Shown: positions 12,101 through 23,392 of the stretch, piece by piece
Layout of the letters: each line of letters starts with the position of its first letter
How positions within the stretch are numbered: the first letter of the stretch is position 1
Assembly (NCBI GenBank): GCA_030141605.1
Contig: JAQGDQ010000124.1
Coordinates: 251,001 to 315,000, forward strand
DNA: 64,000 bases
Reading direction: 5' to 3'
Source: Tubiluchus corallicola
Lineage: Eukaryota > Priapulida > Priapulimorpha > Priapulimorphida > Tubiluchidae
Notes under the pieces: generated by a model
What the model was told of the DNA's origin: nothing
Databases searched by the model: none
Seen by the model: the letters and a program-made list of their open reading frames with translations, nothing else
Translations under genes and position numbers: made by a program

Positions 12101-14902
12101 ATGATGTTTGGCTTTAGACTGTAAACAGATAACAAACTTTAGAGTTAGAGGGCAACATTGTTGCAACAGCTTACGTTTTTTTAGTTACTGAAAATCAATG
12201 TATCATTACAAAATAATCAAATTGAAGGGCCATAAAGAGAAACAACTAACTGACGTAATCAAAATAACACCACTTACAGATCTGGACTGGCTATAAGCCC
12301 ATGCATGATTTGGGACCATTGGCCCTTTGTCACAAGGTGAAGAACAATTAAACATACTTTGTAATTTTTCAATTAGACTTAGATACAGAAGGTCTTGACA
12401 AACCTTTAGCACAAGACCGAGATCACCACGTAGTGGTTGCTCATCTGGCTCTTCTATACTCCACTTTCCATCATATTTTGCTATATCAGCATCAACACCA
12501 TCTTTCTTAGCTTTTGATCTCACCCACCTATAAACAGAAATTTCAAAATTATGACTTTTTGAATAGAGGCAGAAACCTTAGTCCTGATAACTATTAATTA
12601 AGTGGCTGTTTATAATTTAAGTTAATGGACAAGAAAAGGGGCACCTGAAGTAGGTTTCAGAAAAATCGCCGTAAAAATTATACTATTTGACAGCAATTTT
12701 ATGCATAATATATTGTACTCGCATTAAAAGGAATTTTTGTTTGTCTTTATTATAAATCTCCCTCAATACTGTTCCGACGGCGCCATTACATGACATCGCC
12801 TACGCAAATGTAAATCAGGGAAGAAAAGGCAATGTAAAATTATATCCCAAAAAATTTTCCATGCAAGTCTATATTACTTAGAATATTGCTTACCTGCTGG
12901 AAAGACTTACGCAACTAGAAATAATAATTTAAAATGTTTGTGCCAATTGGTAAAATGTTGCTGGCTCACCCTCCAGGATACGCCACTCACTAACCAAAAA
13001 CGTATTTTCAATCTTGTTGACAAGATACAGTAATTTAAAATTTTACTTAGTTAGGAACATGTATGCTACGAATGCTCTGATTATTTTTTCAAACTTTACT
13101 CAGTGTTCTCTAAACTTGTTTCAAACGACCTACTATAAAAATGGCTGCGCCTAACAGTCATTGCGGGAGTTTAAATTACAAGTTTTATACAGCATTACGG
13201 TCGAAAGGTAGTACGTACGTGGTATAATAAAATTTCAAGACGAATTTTTTAAGCTTTAAGACAATTTATGTAAGTGGAGTGTTTTCTTGTGCTATAAACG
13301 CACTTGGACATTGAATTAAACTAAAAAAGCTACACATACTGCAAACTGGAAATGCGTGACATATGTAATATGTATTAAACTGTTTCATGATAACAAAAAC
13401 TATGAACAAAAGCACGGGAGGCATAGTAATGCAAAGAAGCAAATTTTTAATTCTAACATAACAGACACCTGTGCTGCTTACCACACCATTACTCATATTC
13501 ATTCTTGAAGAAGTTTAAGGTTCCATCATTTGTGAACAGAAAATAATGGAATTTTACAAGACAATTGGAAAAATATATTCTGGAGCAAATAATGCTGGCA
13601 GGTTATACAAGTTTTCTAAAAGACATCACATTTAAGAATGCACTGATGGCATTACAAGTTGAAAAATTTTGCAGAACGATACAACTCACACCAAAATATG
13701 TTATGAAATAGTTAAAGGACGATACTTAATTATAAGTAACGAAAATTACAAGATGGTGGCAATAAAGTGTTTCTTTGTTTCCACTCACTAGCAGTGTTCC
13801 TATGCTACGAAGAAAAGAAGCAAATGAACTCATAATTTCAAATGAACATTAATTGTGGCAAACTTACGTAGTATCTAAAACATTTTCCGATTCAAAAGGT
13901 TCAGCAAAGAATGTGCGACCTTGTGCCACAGGTGGAACATAGTACTTCTGCTCACGCTGAAAATAAGCAATGTACAAAAACATGCTTATTTATCATATTT
14001 ACAATGGTCCATATGTATAATCTAATTCTAGATGTAATAAGGGTTCTATTAATGCAACCTGCAGCACCAGCAATAGATACTGAGTCTTTACCTTCTGTGC
14101 TGCACATTAAGTAATATCTACACTACAGTTCTACAGAATTACTACTCAAATGAAAAAATGAATTCATATAAATGTAAGATTTTTTAAACTGCCAGCACAT
14201 TAATAGGTAGTTTCATGTAAGCATTTTTTGAACAAGAATTGTCCCAAATAAACATGAAGACCAACGTAGCAATAATCAAGGGCTACTGTCGTTAGGCCTG
14301 TTAAAAGAATTCACCACTTAAACACCAATCATTCTATGCAAAAAGCATTGTAACAATAGTCCCCCTACATCCTGTTAGAAAATTAGCCATTTTGGTACAC
14401 AAAGCTTAGCTAATGTCAACAGCTGTACAGAGAATAGTCCAAAACTATTAAAATTACTCAAAGAATTATGGACTAAAGTGTTAAAAAATAAACTTAAAAA
14501 ATCCTATTTTACCACCTAGTTACCTAATTCTGACATGCTTATATGAAGTTAAAAATTGTTTTGTAAAAAATGTCATTTTGGCAGTTAATATCAATTCCGC
14601 CGACTGACCATTTAACAACATAAAATACATTTAAATTTTTTAGCCTAGTTCTTGAAAATCTTGAAATCTCGGGTTGTCAGGTACACGCATGACATGCGCT
14701 ATGTATAACATTTAAAAATTTCAAAAACATCATTTCACCTTTGGCTTAGGTGCCACTGTTTCTTCCACTATCTCATCATCTGCATCATCACCCATGTCAA
14801 CCATTGCATCATCATCGTAGTCATCAAAATCACAAACAGCGACATAAGTGTTCGCTGCTAGCAGCAGTAAGACCAAATAGAGCTTCATAGCAGCGAATAT
14901 TC
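3170..14902 (-). CDS. CANX: Calnexin, ER lectin chaperone (13 coding exons, complete)
   Basis: Calnexin is a type I ER membrane chaperone that holds monoglucosylated glycoproteins during folding. Coding exons, in order: 14888-14739, 13956-13868, 12527-12404, 12118-12042, 11519-11321, 10329-10254, 10092-10014, 8352-8278, 8162-7787, 7627-7481, 5942-5814, 4446-4270, 3238-3170. All phases join and give 588 residues, close to the usual 590 or so. A signal peptide ([19 protein letters not shown]) is followed by an acidic stretch, then the lectin domain (about 60-260, with CGGAYVKLL and [11 protein letters not shown]). The P-domain arm (about 265-415) has four KPDDWDE-type and four GxWxxPxIxNPxY-type repeats. 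One membrane span (about 477-500, after PWLW) precedes an acidic cytosolic tail ending in RRRKPRKE, an ER-retention-type basic end. The start is the Met at 14888. An upstream in-frame ATG (14915) lies across a good 3' splice site at 14903, so a non-coding first exon probably lies further upstream. Intron 6 has a GC donor. Confidence 0.97.
3358..3740. mobile_element. hAT-type MITE with perfect 8-bp target duplication
   Basis: A 383-bp non-coding element in calnexin intron 12. It is flanked by exact copies of GTCAGCAT (3350-3357 and 3741-3748), the 8-bp duplication typical of hAT transposons. The ends are TAGGAGTGAG and TTTGCTTTCTA; the TIRs match only loosely (TAG at the tips). Both arms are full of ATTCGAA/TTCGAAT-type motifs, a composition common in hAT MITEs. 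No coding capacity. Confidence 0.85.
4648..5289. mobile_element. hAT-type MITE, 642 bp
   Basis: It lies in calnexin intron 11. The left end TAGGGTTGCACCGGATC and the inverted right end TAGGGGTGCACCGGATC match at 16 of 17 positions. Flanking octamers CATCTCCG (4640-4647) and CTTCTCAG (5290-5297) agree at 6 of 8, consistent with an aged hAT target duplication. No transposase is visible, so it is non-autonomous. Confidence 0.85.
6398..6579. mobile_element. Short pogo/Tigger-like MITE remnant
   Basis: It begins CAGTCAAACCTCTTTATAAC and ends GCGTTATAACTG, with TA on both outer sides (6396-6397 and 6580-6581). The TIRs share the CAGT tip and the TATAAC motif but are offset, so one end is probably deleted or rearranged. 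The inner sequence holds further TTCGTTATAGCGAG-type motifs typical of this class. It lies in calnexin intron 10. Confidence 0.5.
8870..9741. mobile_element. pogo/Tigger-like MITE, 872 bp, TA duplication
   Basis: The left end CAGTAGGAGCCGCTTAATAG and the inverted right end CAGTAAGTGCTGTTTATTAG match at 15 of 20 positions, and both continue with ACTCA. TA flanks both ends (8868-8869 and 9742-9743), the target duplication of IS630/Tc1/pogo elements. No open frame of note lies inside. It sits in calnexin intron 7. Confidence 0.85.
10252..10254 (-). other. GC-AG splice donor of calnexin intron 6
   Basis: The exon 10329-10254 ends TTAG and the intron begins GCAAGT (minus strand). Only this junction joins in frame with the next exon at 10092 (G plus TT gives Val). 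No GT donor keeps the conserved THLYTLVV reading. AG|GCAAGT is the classic form of a GC-AG intron. Confidence 0.85.
10417..11105. mobile_element. pogo/Tigger-like MITE, 689 bp
   Basis: The left end CAGTAAGTCCTCGCTTAACG and the inverted right end CAGTAAGTTCTTGTTTAACG match at 17 of 20 positions. The left flank is TA; the right flank is CA followed by TA, so the duplication is imperfect or mutated. Internal GTTAAA/TTAACG motifs echo the ends. Non-coding. It lies in calnexin intron 5. Confidence 0.8.
12795..13190 (+). repeat. Dispersed repeat family A, copy 1
   Basis: This stretch aligns with 28405-28870 in the same orientation over about 400 bases. Shared blocks include CCATGCAA..TATATTACTTA, ATGCTTACCTG..GAAAGAC, CTTGTTGACAAGATA / CTTATTGACAAGATA and TGCTCTGATTATTTTTT / TGCGCTGATTATTTTTT. 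The copies are visibly diverged. No TIR or target duplication could be fixed, so the class is unknown. It lies in calnexin intron 2. Confidence 0.7.
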
Positions 14903-17389
14903 CTAAACAAGACAAAAAATAAGGATTTTTTTAAAGAAAATATGAACTTGTTTGAAATAACTTAGAAAATTTTGAATTTAACTTAATATCAACTAATTAT
15001 TAGAAGAAAATTTAACACTTACAAGAAAAAAAGGAGTCGTTATACCAATAAATAGAAAAACTGCTGGAAAAAACATCTGTTGCTTGAAATAATGATGACG
15101 ATTGTATTCAACTTTTATACTGTCCGAACGAAGCTTCCCATGGTAAGCAATGTAACAATTGTAATACATGTTATTACGTCTTATTTTGTTTGATTTAAAT
15201 GTAGCTACTGGCTACCCCAAATAACTGAAACTTTTCATGGATGCTACTGCATTTTTCAAGTAATCACAAGCCGCAGTTACAGTATTAAAACAAGGCAACG
15301 AAGACAATGACTGTTTGCCAATACAAAATTTCTTTATAGTTAAATAAGTGACGCAAATTGTTTTCATCTATAAATTCCTGTTTTGTTTCTTTTAAACCTG
15401 CCGCCAGATTTCTTTTTGTAGACAGGTGGTTTAGTAAAATCAAAGGCACAGGCATAACATTTCAATGATGCCATAGGCAATTTGAAAACTATTTTAGCAA
15501 AGAGTGACTCAACTTGAAATCTCAAATCTGATACTTTTAAGACTTAAAAGCAAAAGACTTGAGACTGAGGACTTACCAACGTTCCTGACCAAAATTCTGT
15601 GATCTTTACAATGAGGCCTATTTCACTGATGTTATGTAAATAGCACTGAACATGACATTTTAAAAATTTTATTAATCTTTTTATTTACAGTCTAGTGCAT
15701 GCACAATTTAATATTCTGGACAGTTGACATAAACTTGTGTTAATTTGCTATGTATGCCTAGTGCCATACAAACATTTAATTAACTTTAAAAAAAGTTAAA
15801 ATTTGCATTAGCAGATCATCTAGTTAATGAAAAGAAAACCAACTGTCGAACAAAATTCATTGTATTTTAATATACACTTAAAAATTTCGAAATTATCACA
15901 TAACATGAGTGCATAAAATGACTTGCTCAAAAATACAAAAGAATATTTATCTCCCGCCAAATAAACCTCGCCGCAGACATATTTGAAAAAAATGACAAAA
16001 CAATGGACAGCACGAAGGTACGCCTAATAAAACTTCTGCAGTTCACTCAGAAATTCTGCTGTTCCAGCTGACTACATCTTTGTTTAACTGTATTTTTGTA
16101 AAAATTGGTAATAGGATTAATTAGCAACAACTGCAACACAGTTTTAATTCACAGGGTTATATACTTCAAAATGTGTGAGCACAACACATAATATGACATA
16201 ATTTCAGATAAGCATGCCGGCATACAGTAGGTACCGGACTGGTAAAACTAGTCAGCTTATAGACATCAGTTTTAACTTGTTAAGGTAAATTCCGTTAATA
16301 TGTCAGCACTAACTAGCTGAGCTGGAGGTTATTATATTATTGCCAAATCCAACAAAAAGCAAAAAAAGTTAATAAAAATTCATAATCATAATCTCTTGCT
16401 TAATAATGTTTTGGATTGCTTGTAGTTGATAACAGTAACTGCAGCTGCAAAAAAGTTTGCTCAAGCATCTGGTGGGATTAGTAATTGTGTGTTCTTACCA
16501 AATCCTAAAGTTCTAATAAGCCTAGCTTAAAAGACAATCTCTTTAGATTGGTGTTGCTTAATCAATATCTGAATATAAATACTGCAGTATTTTTTTAGAA
16601 ATATTACTGAAGTGGCAATGAAATAACACTGTCTAGTGTATATTTATATGATTGCTGTCCAATGTCAGGTCACACTCTTGTATTGCTGTTCTAAACTTCA
16701 GTGTGTCCAAGATTTGCACAATAGATGAAAGTAGATTAATCCACAGGGTGATTGAATTTGGTGAAAATGCATATCTAAAACAATCTTCTTTGCACTGGCA
16801 GCGTTGAATTTTGTACTGAATTGCGGCTTTCCCTTATATGTCTGGTAAATAATAACGTTTTAGTACATCACTGCTAATATCTACATGAATGTATAACTGT
16901 ATAAGAATTAAGATTTACAGAACTATTTACAAATTTTGTTCTGCACATCGCTGTTCTGAGCCTAACACAGATGCTACACTAGCATCTCTATGACATATAT
17001 TATACTAATCTTGCCGTTCTACGCATACCGCTACACTCGCTGAAGTTCCAAAATGAAAATAACGTTAATGCTGAAGTAGGCTACACTACATTTATCCTAA
17101 TTATTAAGATATATGTATATAATAATTATAATACCAGTTACCCCTACCTATGTTCAGTAGACGAAGATAATCGGATTAATAACTAATGTCGTCTTAAGAA
17201 TAAGATAGAATCAGACAATTTAATATTGGAATGGAATTAACACCCAAAATAACTTGCATGAAAAACAAGCTTTCGTTTTTAGAAATAATAATATATAGAC
17301 TCTAGATAATAATATTAATACCTATACACGCAAATAACAGCGAAATTACAAAAGATATTGTAAAGAAATGTAAAAAATGTAAAAATTTA
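14903..17389. other. Probable 5'UTR intron of calnexin
   Basis: A pyrimidine-rich 3' splice site on the minus strand (TTTGTCTTGTTTAG) sits just upstream of the first coding exon, so a leader intron is expected. A plausible donor (AAGA|GTAAAT) is at 17390-17389 next to a CCAAT box; the pairing is inference. Nothing else is recognisable in these 2.5 kb apart from a lone Tigger-like end-like sequence (TACAGTAGG) near 16224. Confidence 0.35.
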
Positions 17390-17415
17390 CTCTTGTTTGC
17401 AAGCGTGCGTAGAAA

Positions 17416-17466
17416 CGTGGACCGTTTCCATTCGCCACATCAAGAAGTAAAATGTGCGTTGATTGG
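17416..17466 (-). promoter_or_regulatory. Candidate calnexin promoter: CCAAT box and ERSE-like site
   Basis: On the minus strand there is a perfect CCAAT (17466-17462) and, at 17434-17416, CGAAT-N9-CCACG. The latter is one mismatch from the ER stress response element CCAAT-N9-CCACG. Calnexin is an unfolded-protein-response target in other animals, so the site makes sense upstream of this gene. No TATA box is seen. The assignment depends on the unproven leader exon at about 17391-17410. Confidence 0.35.
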
Positions 17467-17469
17467 TCG

Positions 17470-19301
17470 AAACATTCATCGTAAATCCACTCGAAAAGGG
17501 GGCTGCAATTAAAACTATCTACCGACTTACCACTTTTAACGACTTCAAGCCTTCAATCATATGCAGCTGTTAGCCTGTTCCTTATGATCGACTACTAATA
17601 ACAAAAATTATAATAACTTTAATAATAATGATGAAACTATTTTTGGTTACTTTCTAATAATTTATAATATAGTCTTAATGTGGAAATAGTTGTTTTTCTA
17701 TGGTTACCTATGCGTACATTGTAGACCTAGAACAATCTTGTAACAATCCTTGTTGCACTAGAAGGCTTGTACTGTGCCACGTTTGAAGAATAATCCGTAA
17801 TCTCTAGGCAACACTGACAATTTGCGATTCTAAGTAAGAATTCAACAACATTAGATATCCAGAATATTGATGATTGCAAATCTTTAGAACATTTAAATGT
17901 TAATATTCGAAAACGTGACCCAGAATCTTGAAAGTTGTGATACACCTACGTAACTGCTTTTTATATTATGACCAACCATCATACATCATCATGAATTAAA
18001 TTCTTACTCTGTCTGCTGTAGACATTGATCGAAATACTACCTGTAGTTACTAGTGCTTTATTAGACCCACTCCTGTCTGCAGCTGACACTATCATGTGCA
18101 CTTCCGCCATCACAGTAAGTTCTTCTGCTCTTATAGCTGGACTTGGATGAAGCTGTTGAACATTTTAAAATTTATCTAAGACTCTTGGCCATCCTAATTG
18201 TTTTTATTTTTCTAGGTGGATACTTGCAAAGTTTAAGGTTTCTTTTTCTAAGGTGATTCAAATTAGCGTTTCACTCAATAATCTCAGAAGACGAATTAGG
18301 TATTTTGATCTTTGGGGCATAGGTTTTAAACTGCAAAGAAATTTCTTCAATCTAGTGTAAAGATCTTTATTTTTGATTGTGAATGGCCATCATTTCCTTA
18401 AGAGGTTTCTGTAAAGCTGTTAACGTGTCTGCTTTTCTTTTTTGATTAATCATTAAACCCCCTGATTACTCTTAATTAATTTATCATTACTTACTGGTCA
18501 TGATACATATACTTATATTTCATCTTAACTATCATACATGAAGATACAAAAGTGAGGTGACCCAGCTGTAAGGTCATGTAACTATGATTTTTTGAAGAAA
18601 ATGAGATATGCACACAAGAATTCTGAACTCAAGGAGGACTTTACATTGAAAGCAAGGCACTTGCAGATAAATATTGTCAAATAAAATTTAATATCATCTT
18701 CGTCACTATTCCAACTGTCTTTTTTACAAGAACTTGCAAACAATGCTATATTCCCTTGATGGAGATCTGCAGACATATGATCAAGTCTGGTTGGTAAGCT
18801 GGCTTTGTCATGATGCCTGCTTGGTTACAGTGGGCTGATTTCTCAGTTTTTCTAGTTAAACTATACATAAATTACCATAATCTTGTTTTTGCAATAATTA
18901 ATTGTCATCATCTTAATTATTTCAACTTATCACCGTCATCAGCAGCAGCAGCGGCATCGGCCACAACCCACGTCACATGTTCAGCAACATGGCCAATATG
19001 TCATCATCAGTGCAACATTTTTTTAGAGTTTGCCTACTTAGTTTGTAAAGATTTAGCTTTTGAATACCATTTGAATTTGCATTTGTTAAGTTTAAATTAA
19101 ATTATTAGCTATACCAAACTTTGACTTCTTCTTGACTCTTATTACTTCGTCAAACTTTTAACCTACTCCGAACTTTCAAAAGCTGCGAGTTTCTAACTAG
19201 ATAGATATAGTGCATGTGACGCGAGATAAAATAAAAATTTAAAGTTTCACATATTAATCTTTGGTTACTGTTATAGTTGACAGTTAACTGCTGCAGTTAA
19301 G
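17470..19301. other. Intergenic region, no recognised gene
   Basis: AT-rich sequence between the calnexin promoter candidate and a pogo-like transposon. A short CAG/GCN run at 18937-18965 makes a low-complexity Ala-rich frame that I do not regard as a gene. Confidence 0.4.
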
Positions 19302-19303
19302 TA

Positions 19304-19916
19304 CCGTATTTTCCCGTGTATAAGAGACCCTTTTTTGCTCAGAATTTTCACTTTAAAAATAGGGGGTCTCTTATACACGGGAGTAAGTCTTTTCAATCAG
19401 ATGCATAAATTGTGACACTAATGATTTTAAAGAAATAAGTGCTCTACAACTGTTTTATTTCGAATAATTATAGTTTCCTTTCAATAAATCTTCTCCATGG
19501 CTAAATTCTAATGATAAAATTATTAATATTAATCACGAAGTGGATGCAAGATGCCGACTCCAATCTGACACCAACTGGCAAGATAAGAAAGCCAACCCTT
19601 GGAGAAGTCTGCAGCTGGGTCCTCAAGGCATGGAATGGTGTAAAGCCAGAGGTCATTATTAAATCTTTCAAGAAGTGTGGCATCTCCAATGCCATGGACG
19701 GCACAGAGGACAATGTCATTTTTGAGCAGAGTGACTCCTCTGATGATGAACTGGCTGGAATTGCAGTTGATATTTTTGATCAGAGTGATGAGGAATTTAA
19801 TGATTTCTATGATGAATAAAGTTATTCATTACCAAAAAACTTTTTTCCAGAATTTTTGCCTAAAAATTGAAGGGGTCTCTTATACACAAGGGTCTCTTAT
19901 ACACGGGAAAATACGG
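19304..19916 (+). mobile_element. Deleted pogo-like DNA transposon, 613 bp
   Basis: The ends are inverted copies, CCGTATTTTCCCGTGTATAA at the left and TTATACACGGGAAAATACGG at the right, flanked by TA (19302-19303 and 19917-19918). The 15-mer GGGTCTCTTATACAC occurs four times (one differing base in places): inverted at the left tip, about 19366, about 19874 and about 19890. The inner copies fold the left end into a hairpin and make a direct pair at the right end, as expected for transposase binding sites. A remnant transposase frame lies at about 19511-19819. Confidence 0.88.
19511..19819 (+). pseudogene. C-terminal remnant of a pogo/Tigger-type DDE transposase
   Basis: The roughly 100-residue frame reads KPTLGEVCSWVLKAWNGV, then a stretch ending FKKCGISNAMDGTED, and finishes in an acidic SDSSDDEL...DEEFNDF tail. 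The SFKKCGISNA(M/L)DGTED block is characteristic of the C-termini of pogo/Tigger-like (DDE_1) transposases. The catalytic DDE core and DNA-binding domain are missing. The element's shortness shows an internal deletion, so the protein cannot be functional. Confidence 0.7.
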
Positions 19917-19918
19917 TA

Positions 19919-20607
19919 TATATGAAAAAAAAATTGCAGAGTAAACTAACTTTTAGTGGGTGTTGTAAACATAACATCTTCAACTTTTCTTATTTTGTAA
20001 CATCACTCAGAAATCACATTTTTCTTAAAAAAGGACTGAAGATAATGAGGCATGCTGGTCATTATTGCTGAATACTTGTAAACAAGTGGAACAAATTGTT
20101 TTTAGTTCCTCAAAACAAAAGCCGTTGTTTCCTCAAAACTTGTTTATTTTTAGATACGAGAATTTGCAGGTCAGCTTAACAAGTGCTGTATACAGTGAGC
20201 AATATGAAGTTAATAATAAAAATAAAGCAGATGATAAGGTAATTATATAGCACAAATTCCAACTTTCATTCATGATAAAAGTGCACTGTAACTACGTCTT
20301 ATTGACTTTCGCAATAATAATCGTACTGAAACCTTTGTGACCGTGACTCATCGAGTTCGCACGAAGTGCTCAGTGTTATGAGGTTTCTTAATTTATTATT
20401 ATTCCGCAATTTGCTATTTACTTAGTAATAATGTTACTATGTGTAACGAATTTTTTATCAAAAATAGGTTTTATACGATTACAAAATTGGCTAAACAGTC
20501 GCACTGCGTAAAACAGTTCGAAAAATATCATACAAGTTTATAGCTTTACACAAACTAACATTATTTGGCGCTAATTTTTATCGCGGACTAAGATCTATCA
20601 CATGTAG
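19919..20607. other. Upstream region of polyubiquitin
   Basis: About 690 bases with no gene. It presumably contains upstream control sequence of the polyubiquitin gene. I found no properly spaced heat-shock element (TTCnnGAA arrays). Confidence 0.4.
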
Positions 20608-20614
20608 TATATAA
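20608..20614 (+). promoter_or_regulatory. TATA box of the polyubiquitin gene
   Basis: TATATAA stands about 30 bases before the presumed transcription start near 20640. A leader exon ends at 20710 (CAGAAG|GTAGGA) and is spliced to 20902. Confidence 0.65.
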
Positions 20615-20710
20615 CCTTGCAAAATCGATGACGCAGTAATTTTTCGTTAGCGTCTTTGTTTGTGAGATTGTCAGAAGTTTTTGTTTCACACCACAAGTGT
20701 AATACAGAAG

Positions 20711-22513
<1,803 letters not shown>

Positions 22514-23392
22514 TTTGTACATGAATAAAATTATGGTTATCGACTTGGAATTTGAATTTAGAAACAATTTCTCTTGTTTTTGTAATGTTTGATTTTTATT
22601 CTTTTTCACTAGTTTTGCCTAAGAACAGCTTGCTTGATAAACTAATCTGTATTTTGTATTTGTCTTTTTGTTTAGCTGAAATGTTTGTTTTTGCACCAAA
22701 AAACTTGATTAATTTTTCTATTTTAAAATCTAAAATGGTGTGATTGCTAATCTCGCAAGGAAATAACTTAATGCACGGTTAGTTTACACTGGAAAAAAAT
22801 TGAATCTTTTTGGCTTTTCACATAACCTTGACTACATGAAAAATTTTGTGCACAAATGTTTAATAAAGAATTATGTTTTCATGCATAAAAGGATTTTTGT
22901 CTTATTGAATGTACCAAGTATTTTTAGTTGTTGAAGTTGGGTTTTATGCAGATGGTTTACCTGGGATTCTATCCTAGTTTGCTGCTGAAATATGTTCTAA
23001 ATAAATATGTGTGCATGCATATAAGATTGCATATAGAATATACAACTCCCTGTTAAATAAAGTCAGTCAAGTTTTTTATTTAAAAATGGCTTCTTGCAGT
23101 GCTTAAAATATTCAAGTACATTAATATCCTTGTCTTTAAAGGCTAAATTGAAAATAACTTTGATAAAATTAAAAAAATTGATTGCGAAAAACATAAAACA
23201 GGTAGTCGCAAGTAATAGGTGAAGCTTTAAGTGTTATAATTAAATTGGGTTGCAGAATAGGGAGTTGCGTATTTCATTTTCTGCAACAGATGGCAGCACA
23301 ACAAGCATTTTTGCTACTAATCAAGATGGTTCCTTCCATGAAATGGTTTTAGCTGTATTAAATTATTATAAAATTTGTTTGTCATATTCATC
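22514..23392. other. Polyubiquitin 3'UTR and short intergenic region
   Basis: AATAAA occurs 11 bases after the stop (22524-22529) and again at 22862-22867 and about 23053. The middle one is the more plausible poly(A) signal. The AP-3 sigma gene starts at 23393, so its promoter must lie in the last few hundred bases. No other gene is visible. Confidence 0.5.

Noticed and set aside
14886-14915. Upstream ATG of calnexin (MSCLGIFAA...)
   Set aside because: It lies across a strong 3' splice site at 14903; starting at the next Met gives a normal signal peptide.
16224-16260. TACAGTAGG as a pogo-like element start
   Set aside because: No inverted partner with TA flank was found within a few kilobases.
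18810-19100. 96-residue frame on +
   Set aside because: Low-complexity Ser/Ala run from a GCA repeat; no family match.
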